A stretch of 17,607 bases of DNA from an uncultured Bacilli bacterium (GCA_947631525.1 CANRLQ010000007.1:1-17607), one strand, 5' to 3'. Counted from the first letter of the stretch, positions 1 through 8,270 are shown. Translations and numbers: made by a program. The notes: generated from the letters alone by a model not told the origin.

Positions 1-404
1 GTATAAATTATTGTTTGAGTTTCGGCTAATTTAGGTAATGATTTACATCCATTTTTTTTTAATTCATTTATAAATTCAATTATTCCAAAAGTTCTACCTG
101 GATTTAATATAATTGTATAATTACTATCTACTTTTTTAGCTAAAACTTTTGCTAAAGTCTTATGAGCTGTCGCTGGTGTTGCTATCAAAATAACTTTTTC
201 TAATACTTCATCTATATTAGTGGATATTTTATTTAATTCAAAATTACCGTTGATATAACCTTCACATTTTATTATTTTTTCTTGTTTTAATTTTTTTATT
301 GTTTCTAATGAATTATTCCATATATTAACAATATTACCATTCTTTATTAAATGACTAGCCATTGCTAAAGCTTGATTACCACATCCCATAATTAATATTT
401 TCAT
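1..404 (-). CDS. Opine (octopine/nopaline) dehydrogenase family protein, N-terminal part, cut by window edge
   Basis: Only the first 134 codons are present; the gene runs off the left edge. The start ATG (404-402) overlaps the TGA stop of the upstream gene as ATGA and is preceded by AAAGGT, so the two are probably translationally coupled. The product opens with a Rossmann nucleotide-binding motif, G7-C-G9-N-Q-A12. It carries LNPGRTFG at 100-107 and AETQTIIY at 127-134, both characteristic of the opine dehydrogenase family as I know it. Family members reductively condense the amino group of an amino acid with a 2-oxo acid using NAD(P)H. Substrates cannot be read from this fragment, and the C-terminal catalytic domain is not in view. 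Position at the end of a glycan operon suggests it makes an N-carboxyalkyl amino acid for a surface polymer; that is inference. A distant relative such as a glycerol-3-phosphate-dehydrogenase-like reductase is less likely. Confidence 0.8.
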   Translation of the reverse strand, partial: MKILIMGCGNQALAMASHLIKNGNIVNIWNNSLETIKKLKQEKIIKCEGYINGNFELNKISTNIDEVLEKVILIATPATAHKTLAKVLAKKVDSNYTIILNPGRTFGIIEFINELKKNGCKSLPKLAETQTIIY

Positions 405-2032
405 ATATTTACCTTTTTTAATATTTTTAACCTTTCTTCTTCATTTATTATTTTATTGTTATTAGGATTATATGCTAAACATTCTCCATTTATAAATTTT
501 GTCTTTAAATTCCCTTTAAATTTATTATTCTTCAAAATATGTACAGCATCTAGATAACCTTTTTTTACACAATCTGATAAAACTATAGGATTGGTTAAAG
601 GATCTCTATAATTTTTATATTCATTGCAAATAAAATCAATTAAATATTTAGCTTCACTTAATAGCTTTTTTTTTCTTTTTGATATATATTCATCTTTATC
701 AATTGAAAAATGATCAGATACAGTATGTCTAATAACGCCTTTTACAATTTTACAACTTTCAATTACTTCATTAGCTCTTGCTGCATGATTTGCTTCTGGA
801 TATCCAACAACATGAATTATATGAGGTTTTAATTCCATTTGCATAAAAGTTGAAGCCGCTAGTTGTCCTTTAGCTACATATGGATCTGCATTAAAAAGAG
901 GAAGTCCTGCTCTAGTTTCTCGATATATTTTAAAATTATTATCCTCTAAAGGCTTAATAATTTCTTGCATTGCTAGTATACGAGCAAAATCTGATGAAAA
1001 AGATGTACCTGTTGGATTATTAAACATATACTGTGCTATATAATCTTTTACACCTAATTTTTTAGCATTATAAGCGCTTATATAACAAGCTACTACTGGT
1101 ATAACATCATGAGCATCTCTAAGTCCCCAATGATGTGGTTCATTTATTTCAACAGGTATATCATTTAAGGCATGCCACCTAATTAATTCTTGAGCTTCTT
1201 TTAAAGATTGTTCTAAAGTTCTTGTACCTCTTCCATCAAGTTCGTTATACCAAAAAAGTGGTACGGCTGCCCAAGCATTATCAATATATTTTTTTAACAT
1301 TTTTGCATACTTAAATACATCTTCTGTTCCACTATAACACCTCATTAAAGGAAAATTACCTCTTAAAGAGGCTTCTTTTAATTTTTTTAAATCACTTATT
1401 TTTCTTATTGGAACACCTCCTGCTCCATCAAACTCTTTTTTCATTTTATTTTGATTAAAAAAATACTGTTGTGCATTTTGATCTGGTCCTAATGAAATTA
1501 TATCTAATACTTTACTTTCAGAAATTTTTTCTATTCCTTTTATTGTTTCTTCTAATGAAGGTAATCCAAAATGATGCCTAAGTACAGGATATGGATAATT
1601 ACCATTTATTCGTTCTATTATTGTTTTTTCATATGTTATTACTTTTTTATTACTTAAATCATTTCTTAAAAATCTAATTGTATCATTTACATCATCATAT
1701 CCATCAGATATAAAAGAAAATATATTATATTTTTTAGCTATATCAGCAACTGGTTTTGTTCCACCAAATATCCAAATTGGATTGTAATTTAATTTTTCTT
1801 TATATATCATTAATTCATCTAATAACTTTACAACATTAATTGGCGTTAATCGATAACTTATACCTATTATATCTGGTTTATATTTTTCAATATTTAAAAA
1901 TAATTTATCAATCGATATTGCTGGACCTAGAAAGATGGTTTCAAAACCTTCCTCTTCAGCTATATTTAAAAAATGAGAAACACCTGCTATATGAACACAA
2001 TTACCTATTGAACATCCCAATATTTTTTTCAT
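401..2032 (-). CDS. Cobalamin-binding domain fused to a glutamate-mutase-E-like barrel (putative B12-dependent mutase)
   Basis: 543 residues from ATG 2032. A GTG nine bases upstream is also in frame, but it overlaps the SD site AAGGTG, so ATG is preferred. Residues 1-125 resemble a B12-binding fold: strand ILGCSIG, then C12-x-H14-x-x-G17 where the usual motif is DxHxxG, then IFGG near 88-91. H14 could be the lower cobalt ligand; the Asp partner is replaced by Cys. Residues about 200-440 look like the barrel subunit of glutamate (methylaspartate) mutase, with SGTED at 234-238, PVEINEPHHWG at 293-303 and YPEANHAARANE at 411-422. I judge this similarity from memory. Glutamate mutase normally has two subunits, S and E; here both parts are in one chain with the B12 domain first. 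The likely role is a carbon-skeleton rearrangement of an amino acid. The gene overlaps its upstream neighbour by one base (TAATG) and the next gene by four, which ties it to the ATP-grasp and opine-dehydrogenase genes. Substrate unknown; a B12-dependent methyltransferase is an alternative. Confidence 0.65.
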   Translation of the reverse strand: MKKILGCSIGNCVHIAGVSHFLNIAEEEGFETIFLGPAISIDKLFLNIEKYKPDIIGISYRLTPINVVKLLDELMIYKEKLNYNPIWIFGGTKPVADIAKKYNIFSFISDGYDDVNDTIRFLRNDLSNKKVITYEKTIIERINGNYPYPVLRHHFGLPSLEETIKGIEKISESKVLDIISLGPDQNAQQYFFNQNKMKKEFDGAGGVPIRKISDLKKLKEASLRGNFPLMRCYSGTEDVFKYAKMLKKYIDNAWAAVPLFWYNELDGRGTRTLEQSLKEAQELIRWHALNDIPVEINEPHHWGLRDAHDVIPVVACYISAYNAKKLGVKDYIAQYMFNNPTGTSFSSDFARILAMQEIIKPLEDNNFKIYRETRAGLPLFNADPYVAKGQLAASTFMQMELKPHIIHVVGYPEANHAARANEVIESCKIVKGVIRHTVSDHFSIDKDEYISKRKKKLLSEAKYLIDFICNEYKNYRDPLTNPIVLSDCVKKGYLDAVHILKNNKFKGNLKTKFINGECLAYNPNNNKIINEEERLKILKKVNI

Positions 2033-3234
2033 TAAAAACACCTTATATTGTTATTATTTTTATCCATTACTTTTATTTTTTGAGATACAATCTCATTTTT
2101 AGCATTAAGTATTTTTAAATCTTTATCCTCAATTAAATATCCAGCTACTCTATCTGAACTATTAAGTATTTTTTCTACTTTCATACCTTTTGTTTTGTAC
2201 TGAAAATATTGTTTTATAATTTTTATTTTTTCTAATTTATCAAAATTTTGTAAGTGATCAAATATTCCTTCATAATATACATAGTTTAACATCATATAGT
2301 TGTTATTTTTTAATAAATTTAAGTTAATATTTTTATCTAAAATAAAATTAATATATTCATTTATTATATCAATATTATTTATATTATTTATTAAACTATA
2401 TTTAGAACCTCCACCAAATCTTGGACTAAATTCTAAAACACTTATATCATCATTATTAACAACTGCTTGAATTAATAAAGGACAATTTTTTAAATTAAAT
2501 TCATAAGATATTTTACCAATAATATTTTTTATTTTTTCTATTACTATATCACTTATATTAGCAGGATATAAGCTTCCACTTATTGTAAAATTATTTTCAT
2601 TATTCAATTTTTTAGTTTCTGTTATTGATAATATATTACCCTTCCCATTTAAAATAAAAGCATCTATACTTATTTCAGTTCCTTCATTATATTCTTCTAA
2701 TATAACTGTTTTACTTCTACTTAAAGACATTGAATTTGCTAATTCCTTTTTTAACTCCATTTTATTTTTTATTTTTTTTACACCTTTAGAACTATTACAA
2801 TCAACAGGTTTTAATACTAGTGGATATTTCAATTTTTCTAAATTTATATTATCAATATTTTTTATTATTTGATAATCTGATGTTTTTATATTAGCTTTTT
2901 TTAATTTATATTTCATATATTCTTTATTTGTAACAATTAAAGCTTGTTCATAAGTTAAATAACAAGGTAAATTTAACATTTCTGATACCTTTGCCATTGT
3001 AAGTAAAGCTTGATCAGTACAAGCAGTTGTTATAAGATCAACTTGTTCTTGTCTAGCAATTTCTTTTACTTTAGTAATATCTAATGTACTTATTTGATAA
3101 TGTTTTGATGCATAATTTTTAGCAGGTGGATTTAAATAATAGTCAACTAATATTACTTCATAATTCCTATCTTTTAATTTTTCTATTAAGGTTATTTGAT
3201 CATATCCGCCTGCTAGAACCAATATTTTTTTCAT
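2032..3234 (-). CDS. ATP-grasp domain ligase
   Basis: 400 residues; ATG 3234 follows an AGGAGA site. ATP-grasp enzymes activate a carboxylate as an acyl-phosphate and join it to an amine or thiol. An N-terminal pre-ATP-grasp Rossmann-like segment (KKILVLAGG, 2-10) leads into the ATP-grasp fold. VLKPVDCNSSKGV (140-152) holds the nucleotide-binding Lys and the Ser/Gly-rich loop, E180/E181 fit the hinge, and LEFSPRFGGG (267-276) matches the metal-binding E-x-N-x-R strand with Ser at the usual Asn position. The layout resembles CarB-type and L-amino-acid-ligase enzymes. The C-terminal region (about 310-400) is less typical. The gene starts 2 bases after the flippase stop and its TAA overlaps the ATG of the B12 protein. 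I infer that it makes an amide or peptide bond in a glycan substituent, perhaps using the product of the next two genes. The substrate is not identifiable. Confidence 0.8.
   Translation of the reverse strand: MKKILVLAGGYDQITLIEKLKDRNYEVILVDYYLNPPAKNYASKHYQISTLDITKVKEIARQEQVDLITTACTDQALLTMAKVSEMLNLPCYLTYEQALIVTNKEYMKYKLKKANIKTSDYQIIKNIDNINLEKLKYPLVLKPVDCNSSKGVKKIKNKMELKKELANSMSLSRSKTVILEEYNEGTEISIDAFILNGKGNILSITETKKLNNENNFTISGSLYPANISDIVIEKIKNIIGKISYEFNLKNCPLLIQAVVNNDDISVLEFSPRFGGGSKYSLINNINNIDIINEYINFILDKNINLNLLKNNNYMMLNYVYYEGIFDHLQNFDKLEKIKIIKQYFQYKTKGMKVEKILNSSDRVAGYLIEDKDLKILNAKNEIVSQKIKVMDKNNNNIRCF
2039..2044 (-). promoter_or_regulatory. Ribosome binding site fixing the start of the B12 protein
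   Basis: AAGGTG on the minus strand lies 6 bases before ATG 2032 and includes the alternative GTG codon at 2041-2039. Because the SD site covers that GTG, the ATG is the better start. Confidence 0.6.
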
Positions 3235-3236
3235 TA

Positions 3237-4667
3237 TTATCTTCTCCTATAATTTATATTATTCAACAGGTAGTTAAAGCATTCAAAATTAAATATTTTA
3301 GCAAATGAAAAATAAATTATTATTCCTAGTATTATTTGTAATAATAAAATTAAAATTTTACTTAAAGCTAAAAATTTAACAAAATAAACTATAACACCCA
3401 TTAATATTGATATGACAAGCGATGGTAATATATCCTTTATTTGTTCAAAATAACTGTAATTTAATAATTTTTTATTCGGATAAGCATTTATAAAAGTAGA
3501 AGTAATACTTGTAAATGCTTGACCAATAGCCATTATATATACTCCAAATTTTACTGTAATTAATAAAACAAATATTCCAAATATTTTTTTTATTATTTCT
3601 AACTTTAAATATATATCACTTCTTCCAATAGCATTTATAGCTTGTAAATTAGCTGTATGAATTGGCCATAAGGCATATGATATAGATAATATTTGAATAA
3701 AAGGAATACAATTTATCCATCTATCAGTTAACAATATACTAACAATACTATCAGCTGTAACGATTAAACCTATCATCATTGGAAAAAGAAAAAAAGAACT
3801 TGTTACGATTGATCTTCTAACCATTTTTTTTAAATCTTTTTTATTATCTTGTTTAATAGATAGAGTTGGTAACATAACAGTTGATATAGTTCCATCAATA
3901 TTTATAGCAATTATATTAGGAAATTGCTTGCCACGATTATAATAAGCTAAGGTAGAACTATTATATACCTTTCCAATTATTAAATCGTATATATTACGAT
4001 AAACAGTATCTATTAAAGATGAACATAACAATTTCCATCCATAAGAGAACAATGTTTTTAGTCTTTTAAAGGATATTATTAATTTAGGTCGCCATTTAAC
4101 AGTAAACCATAATATTATTGTAAATAAAAACATATTTAATAATTGTTGAAATACAAGAGCCCATACTCCATAATTTAAATAGGCTAAAAATATTCCAATT
4201 ATTCCTGATATAATTACACTAGTTAAACTACCATAAAAATATTTTTTAAATGAAAGACTACGAGATATTACAGCACTTTGTATAGAATTAATTGCTCCTA
4301 AAAATAAAGTGAGTGATAAAATTCTAATTACATTTATTAAAATTTCTTTATTATAAAATTTAGCTATTAGAGGTGATAAAAAAAATAATAAAATATACAG
4401 TATTAAAGCTACGGTTAAGCTTAGATAAAATACTGATGAATAATCTAAATCATCAACTTGTTTTTTTTGGATTAAAGCTGTATTAAATCCAGATTGAATG
4501 AAAACATTAGCTATTGTTATAAAAACAGTTACAATTGCAACTACGCCATAATCATCTGGAAGTAATAATCTTGCTAAAATAATTTGTAAAACAAATTGGA
4601 TACCCTGTGTTCCACTTTTTTCTAAAAATTTCCAAATGAGTGATGAAATAACTTTATTTTTATTCAT
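3237..4667 (-). CDS. Wzx-type polysaccharide flippase (MOP/PST superfamily)
   Basis: 476 residues, strongly hydrophobic, with about 12-14 predicted membrane helices and short basic loops. The N-terminal pattern (QFVLQIILARLLLPDDYG, 23-41) is typical of polysaccharide transporters related to TuaB and WzxC, which move undecaprenyl-linked repeat units across the cytoplasmic membrane. Length fits the family. The start lies 4 bases after the glycosyltransferase stop and has only a weak SD, so it is probably translated by coupling. The ATP-grasp gene follows after 2 bases. No polymerase (Wzy) or initiating phosphoglycosyl transferase is in the window; these may lie further left in the same operon. 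The exact glycan carried cannot be told. Confidence 0.88.
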   Translation of the reverse strand: MNKNKVISSLIWKFLEKSGTQGIQFVLQIILARLLLPDDYGVVAIVTVFITIANVFIQSGFNTALIQKKQVDDLDYSSVFYLSLTVALILYILLFFLSPLIAKFYNKEILINVIRILSLTLFLGAINSIQSAVISRSLSFKKYFYGSLTSVIISGIIGIFLAYLNYGVWALVFQQLLNMFLFTIILWFTVKWRPKLIISFKRLKTLFSYGWKLLCSSLIDTVYRNIYDLIIGKVYNSSTLAYYNRGKQFPNIIAINIDGTISTVMLPTLSIKQDNKKDLKKMVRRSIVTSSFFLFPMMIGLIVTADSIVSILLTDRWINCIPFIQILSISYALWPIHTANLQAINAIGRSDIYLKLEIIKKIFGIFVLLITVKFGVYIMAIGQAFTSITSTFINAYPNKKLLNYSYFEQIKDILPSLVISILMGVIVYFVKFLALSKILILLLQIILGIIIYFSFAKIFNFECFNYLLNNINYRRR

Positions 4668-4671
4668 ATAA

Positions 4672-5607
4672 TCATCTTCTTACTATTATTTTATAAATCA
4701 TTGGAAAATAAGTATTTAATATTACTCTTATTTTCATTCTTGTACTTAAATCTTTTTTTATTTCTTTTATATCTTTTTCATACATTTTTTTATCAAGTAA
4801 ATATACTAATGCTTTATTTCTATTTATTGATTTTTTAAAATATTTATCATATTTATATTTAGTATATTTATTAATATTATTATAAAAATCTAATACTTTA
4901 TTTAATCTATTTATTTCTTTATTTTTATCTTTGGAATCATTTTTCCATTTATCCATAAGTGAATTACCTGTTCCTACTCTATATACTACTAATGGTTCAT
5001 TAATATAATAAGCATATCCTTTGCTTGTACTTATAAGTTCTAAAGCAATATCTCCTGATATGGCATTATCATACCAATTTGGAAAAGGTATAATAGAATT
5101 TCTTCTAATAACATAAGATGCTGTAGCAATAGCACCTAAATTATCTAATTCACCAGCATTTAGTATCTTTTTTTTACTTTTTATTTTTTTTTGTTTCATT
5201 TTCATATTTTTTTGATTTAAAATATAACAATCACTGAAACAAAAAGTACAATTTATATTTTTTTCCATATAATCTATTTGTTTTTGTAATTTATTTTCAT
5301 CATACCAATAATCATCTCCTTCAATAATTGCTAAATATTTACCTACAGCTTTTTCTATAGCAATTTTAGTTGCTTTTTTCCCTTTTTTATATTGATTTTC
5401 TTTTTGTAATATGGTTTTAATATTTTTACATTTATTTTTGTATTCTTTAATTATTTGAACAGTATTATCTTGTGAAGCATCATCATGAATTATTATTTCA
5501 TAATTAAATTTTACTTTTTGTTTTAAAATACTATCTAAACATTTTTTTATATATTTTTCGTGGTTATATGTTATACATATAATACTTACTAAGATATTAT
5601 TTTTCAT
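4672..5607 (-). CDS. Family 2 glycosyltransferase (GT-A fold)
   Basis: 311 residues. The N-terminus VSIICITYNHEKYI (7-20) is the standard GT2 opening, followed by HDDAS at 41-45 (nucleotide-sugar binding) and EGDDYW at 96-101, the DxD-like metal site. A second acidic region, SGDIALEL, fits the acceptor side and catalytic base of this group. The C-terminal 90 residues are Lys/Asn/Tyr-rich and end in a basic tail. No membrane helix is obvious except a weak hydrophobic stretch near the C-terminus, so it is probably cytoplasmic or peripheral. It is the first gene of the left-hand glycan operon, directly downstream of a candidate promoter with a TTGACA box and a GGAAAG ribosome site. Sugar donor and acceptor are unknown. 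Confidence 0.9.
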   Translation of the reverse strand: MKNNILVSIICITYNHEKYIKKCLDSILKQKVKFNYEIIIHDDASQDNTVQIIKEYKNKCKNIKTILQKENQYKKGKKATKIAIEKAVGKYLAIIEGDDYWYDENKLQKQIDYMEKNINCTFCFSDCYILNQKNMKMKQKKIKSKKKILNAGELDNLGAIATASYVIRRNSIIPFPNWYDNAISGDIALELISTSKGYAYYINEPLVVYRVGTGNSLMDKWKNDSKDKNKEINRLNKVLDFYNNINKYTKYKYDKYFKKSINRNKALVYLLDKKMYEKDIKEIKKDLSTRMKIRVILNTYFPMIYKIIVRR

Positions 5608-5632
5608 ATTATCACTTTCCTTTAATTATTTT

Positions 5633-5660
5633 AGATTATTTTTTTATCTATTTTTGTCAA
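5633..5660 (-). promoter_or_regulatory. Candidate promoter of the glycosyltransferase-flippase-ligase operon
   Basis: On the minus strand a perfect -35 box TTGACA (5660-5655) is followed after 16 bases by TAATCT (5638-5633), a weak -10. TAAAAT (5633-5628) is a better hexamer but at 21-base spacing. The boxes lie between the preceding terminator and ATG 5607. The -35 is convincing; the -10 is uncertain. Confidence 0.45.
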
Positions 5661-5679
5661 AAAAATGTTTAATTTAAAT

Positions 5680-5709
5680 AAAAAAACAGATATATTACTA
5701 CATCTGTTT
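5680..5709 (-). terminator. Intrinsic terminator of the 292-residue gene
   Basis: Arms AAACAGAT (5709-5702, transcript sense) and ATCTGTTT (5691-5684) pair perfectly around a 10-base loop and are followed by a T run. The first arm overlaps the TAA stop of the gene. It separates this gene from the downstream glycan operon. Confidence 0.8.
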
Positions 5710-6586
5710 AAATATTCTTATTAAAGCCTTTATTTTTATCATTTTGTTGTCCATAAACTTTCTTAAAATTTAAAACTTTTACATCTTCTTCTTTTATTAA
5801 ATTTATATATTCATACTGTTTATATGAATTTAAAATACTTATATTTAATTCATTACCTAATTGTTGATTTTTAATTTTTTCTTTAACATTGGAAATTATT
5901 TGAGAAAATGGAAATTCGACATTATAACAACTTATCAATCCTACAACAATTTTTCTACAGCTATCACTTTGTAATAATTTTTTTAAGTCTGCTCTTATAG
6001 GGATAGAAGAACCAACTGGTACTTTAGAATTACAATATAATTTACCATCCCAATTCATTAAATCAATTTGACTATTAATATAATTTTTTGATAAATAATA
6101 TGCTAAAACATTTGCTAACAAATAATTATATATTTCTTTGTTTTCTTCATCAATTACAATATTAATTCCTTCATGTATAACAATATCGTTAATTTGTTGC
6201 ATATTCAAATTAATAGTCATTTTATTTCTATTATCCGATGTTGAATTATATAACTTAAAAGATAAACATGCACTTATTTTTTGTTTTCTATATTTATCCA
6301 TTAAAGATAGGCTCTTAAACTTATCATGAAATTTTTTAAACATATCTAACCATTCATCACATTTTTTTATTATCTCATCCTTTGATGTAATTGGTTCTAT
6401 ACCTACTTTTTCTAACATTCCCCTTCCACTAATCTTTTTAATTATAGATGAATCACCTAGTATTTCAAGTTTATTTCCATTATTTTTAATTTTGATACTT
6501 AAATTAGTACCTGGTACTGTTAAATTTATATCATCATTTTTTTCAAGAACAATATATTCTTCTCCATTTTCTCTTTCAAATTTCAT
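5708..6586 (-). CDS. Uncharacterised 292-residue protein, single-gene unit
   Basis: I do not recognise this family. ATG 6586 is preceded by a perfect AGGAGG at 6-base spacing, a good promoter lies just upstream and a terminator overlaps the stop, so it is a single-gene transcription unit. The product appears soluble: no signal peptide or membrane helix. It begins with a short beta-rich segment (residues 1-50). A helical, Lys-rich stretch follows (about 66-105), then a mixed alpha/beta part with a conserved-looking IHEGINIVID (about 137-146) and a C-terminal Lys/Asn-rich tail. HExxH is absent, so IHEG should not be read as a metalloprotease site. Although it lies between the TagGH exporter and the glycan operon, its own promoter and terminator suggest a separate role. 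Confidence 0.85.
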   Translation of the reverse strand: MKFERENGEEYIVLEKNDDINLTVPGTNLSIKIKNNGNKLEILGDSSIIKKISGRGMLEKVGIEPITSKDEIIKKCDEWLDMFKKFHDKFKSLSLMDKYRKQKISACLSFKLYNSTSDNRNKMTINLNMQQINDIVIHEGINIVIDEENKEIYNYLLANVLAYYLSKNYINSQIDLMNWDGKLYCNSKVPVGSSIPIRADLKKLLQSDSCRKIVVGLISCYNVEFPFSQIISNVKEKIKNQQLGNELNISILNSYKQYEYINLIKEEDVKVLNFKKVYGQQNDKNKGFNKNI

Positions 6587-6614
6587 TCAAAACCTCCTAA
6601 AAAATCATATGACT

Positions 6615-6643
6615 ATTATAACATACTTTTTTCAATTTATCAC
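6615..6643 (-). promoter_or_regulatory. Promoter of the 292-residue gene
   Basis: TATAAT (6620-6615) is preceded by TGT, an extended -10. GTGATA (6643-6638), a 4/6 match to the -35 consensus, lies 17 bases upstream. The leader to AGGAGG is short. A vegetative sigma-A type promoter fits. Confidence 0.65.
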
Positions 6644-6727
6644 TTTTTTTATATTATTAATTAATAATACAAGGATAGTTAATAAATTTTTTATTATATT
6701 TATTTCATTAATTTTCATCTATTTAAT

Positions 6728-6752
6728 AAAAAAAACTTTGAATTCAAAGTTT
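6728..6752 (-). terminator. Intrinsic terminator of the tagG-tagH operon
   Basis: A perfect 20-base palindrome (6733-6752), with arms AAACTTTG and CAAAGTTT around AATT, is followed in the transcript by a T run. Its 5' arm overlaps the TAA stop of tagH. Because the hairpin is symmetric it could also stop plus-strand transcripts, but the strong T run is on the minus side. Confidence 0.8.
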
Positions 6753-7488
6753 ATTGTGTTTCCATAAATTTTTTATATTCTTCTATTACACTATCGGGAT
6801 CACCAATTTTTTTAATTTCACCATTATGTAACCATAATACTTCATCACATAAGTTTTTAATAGTGTCTAGACTATGAGAAACAATTACAACTGTTCTATT
6901 ATCATCGCCTATTAATTCTTTCATTTTATTATAACTTTTCTCTTTAAAAGCAGCATCCCCAACACTTAATACTTCATCAATTAAAATTATATCTGTTTCT
7001 AAAATAGCTGTAATTGCAAATGCAAGTTTTGAATGCATACCTGATGAATATGTTTTAACTGGTTTATAAATAAAATCACCTATATCAGCAAATTCAATAA
7101 TTTCTTTTTCTTTTTCTTTTATTTGTGATTCACTAAACCCTAATAACATACCTGATAAGTAAATATTTTCATAACCTGTTAATTTAGGTTGGAAGCCTAC
7201 TCCAATCGAAAGTAGTGATACTGTATTACCATGAAGATCAATAATACCTTTATCTGGAGAAAAAATACCTGCTAAAGCTCGTAAAGTAGTTGATTTCCCA
7301 CTACCATTTTTACCTATAAAACCTAAAATTTTTCCTTTTTCTACTTGGAAAGATATTCCTTTTACGGCTTCAAATATTTCTTTACTATTTTTTGTACCTT
7401 TAAATAAAGATCTTTTTATAGAAAATTTTTTCAAACCTCTATAACTTATATGTAAATTTTTTACTGTTATTGCAATTTCCTTTTTCAT
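6751..7488 (-). CDS. tagH: Polysaccharide/teichoic acid export ABC transporter, ATP-binding subunit (TagH/Wzt type)
   Basis: 245 residues, cytoplasmic side of the membrane. It powers export of a lipid-linked glycan through the TagG-type permease encoded just upstream. Walker A G59-KNGSGKST, Q-loop Q100 in GFQPKLTGYENIY, signature YSSGM (147-151), Walker B IILIDE (167-172) and switch His H205 are all present. The N-terminal segment before the usual ABC core (residues 15-40, SIKRSLFKG) and the GYENIYLSGMLLG motif are hallmarks of the TagH/Wzt/RfbE subfamily. Bacillus subtilis TagH has a long C-terminal extension and many Wzt proteins carry a C-terminal glycan-binding domain; this protein has neither. 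ATG 7488 overlaps the permease TAA (TAATG) and has its own AGGTGA site. Whether the cargo is teichoic acid or another polymer is not shown. Confidence 0.92.
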   Translation of the reverse strand: MKKEIAITVKNLHISYRGLKKFSIKRSLFKGTKNSKEIFEAVKGISFQVEKGKILGFIGKNGSGKSTTLRALAGIFSPDKGIIDLHGNTVSLLSIGVGFQPKLTGYENIYLSGMLLGFSESQIKEKEKEIIEFADIGDFIYKPVKTYSSGMHSKLAFAITAILETDIILIDEVLSVGDAAFKEKSYNKMKELIGDDNRTVVIVSHSLDTIKNLCDEVLWLHNGEIKKIGDPDSVIEEYKKFMETQ

Positions 7489-8270
7489 TATATCACCTTT
7501 GCATAACTATTTTCATATTTATGAACAATATGTACTCCAATTGCTACTAATATTATACCTGCTACAAACCAAAAACTCATCATAACTAAAGAAGGTAATT
7601 GGCCTTTTAAAAAAATTGTTCTAAATGCGTTTATAATATAAGCAACAGGATTACATCTAAGTAATATACTATTAAATGGCTTTGGCACTTTAGTTGCTAA
7701 ATTATAAAATATTCCTGACATATAAAAAACTAATCTTAAAGTAAGTGAGGTTACATTTGCTAAATCTTCTACAAATATTCCATAATGAAGTAATATTGTT
7801 GATACTCCAAATGTTACTAAATAAATTATAATCAAAAGTGGTATAAAATAAAGATATGTTATTGATAATGGTACTTTAAAAATAAACATAAGGATAAATA
7901 CTAATATCCAAGATATTGACATTTTGAATAAATTAACAAATGTTTTTTGTAAAATAAGTATATATTTAGGTATATATATTTTTGTTACTATTGCTCTATT
8001 ATTACTTACAATTTTTACACTTGAATTAACTGTTTTATTAAAGAAGTCCCATACAGTTAAACCAATAAAAATAAATACTGGAAAATATGGTTCTGATGAT
8101 CTAAATATAACAGCAGCTATAAATATATATATCATCATAAAACATAAGGGATCTAATATCCACCATAACCAATTTAAATAAGAACCTGCTACTTCACTTT
8201 TTAAATCTGCTTTTGCAGAAAATACAGCATATTTAAAGTATTTTTTTATGTTATCAATAAATCTTTTCAT
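7488..8270 (-). CDS. tagG: Polysaccharide/teichoic acid export ABC transporter, permease subunit (TagG/Wzm type)
   Basis: 260 residues with about six membrane helices (near 36-58, 65-85, 110-132, 140-165, 172-195, 228-250), an ABC-2-type permease. The N-terminus with an amphipathic lead-in (YFKYAVFSAKADLKSEVAGS) followed by LGW-like LNWLWWILDPL is typical of TagG, Wzm and RfbA. NPVAYIINAFRTIFL near the end is another family mark. It forms the membrane channel for the adjacent TagH ATPase. ATG 8270 has AGGTGA four bases upstream, and the gene is first in a two-gene operon with a near-consensus promoter. Length matches the family. Confidence 0.92.
   Translation of the reverse strand: MKRFIDNIKKYFKYAVFSAKADLKSEVAGSYLNWLWWILDPLCFMMIYIFIAAVIFRSSEPYFPVFIFIGLTVWDFFNKTVNSSVKIVSNNRAIVTKIYIPKYILILQKTFVNLFKMSISWILVFILMFIFKVPLSITYLYFIPLLIIIYLVTFGVSTILLHYGIFVEDLANVTSLTLRLVFYMSGIFYNLATKVPKPFNSILLRCNPVAYIINAFRTIFLKGQLPSLVMMSFWFVAGIILVAIGVHIVHKYENSYAKVI

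Noticed and set aside
6157..6186. IHEG in the 292-residue protein as a metalloprotease motif
   Set aside because: The second His of HExxH is absent and no other metal ligands are evident.
6652..6669. 18-base A/T-only palindrome in the 6587-6750 gap
   Set aside because: It has no T-tailed hairpin quality, no GC and no position relative to a promoter; such palindromes are expected by chance in this base composition.
6492..6767. Plus-strand open frame of about 90 codons
   Set aside because: It is antisense to real genes and the intergenic gap, Phe/Ile-rich as expected from reverse AT-rich code, and lacks a ribosome site.
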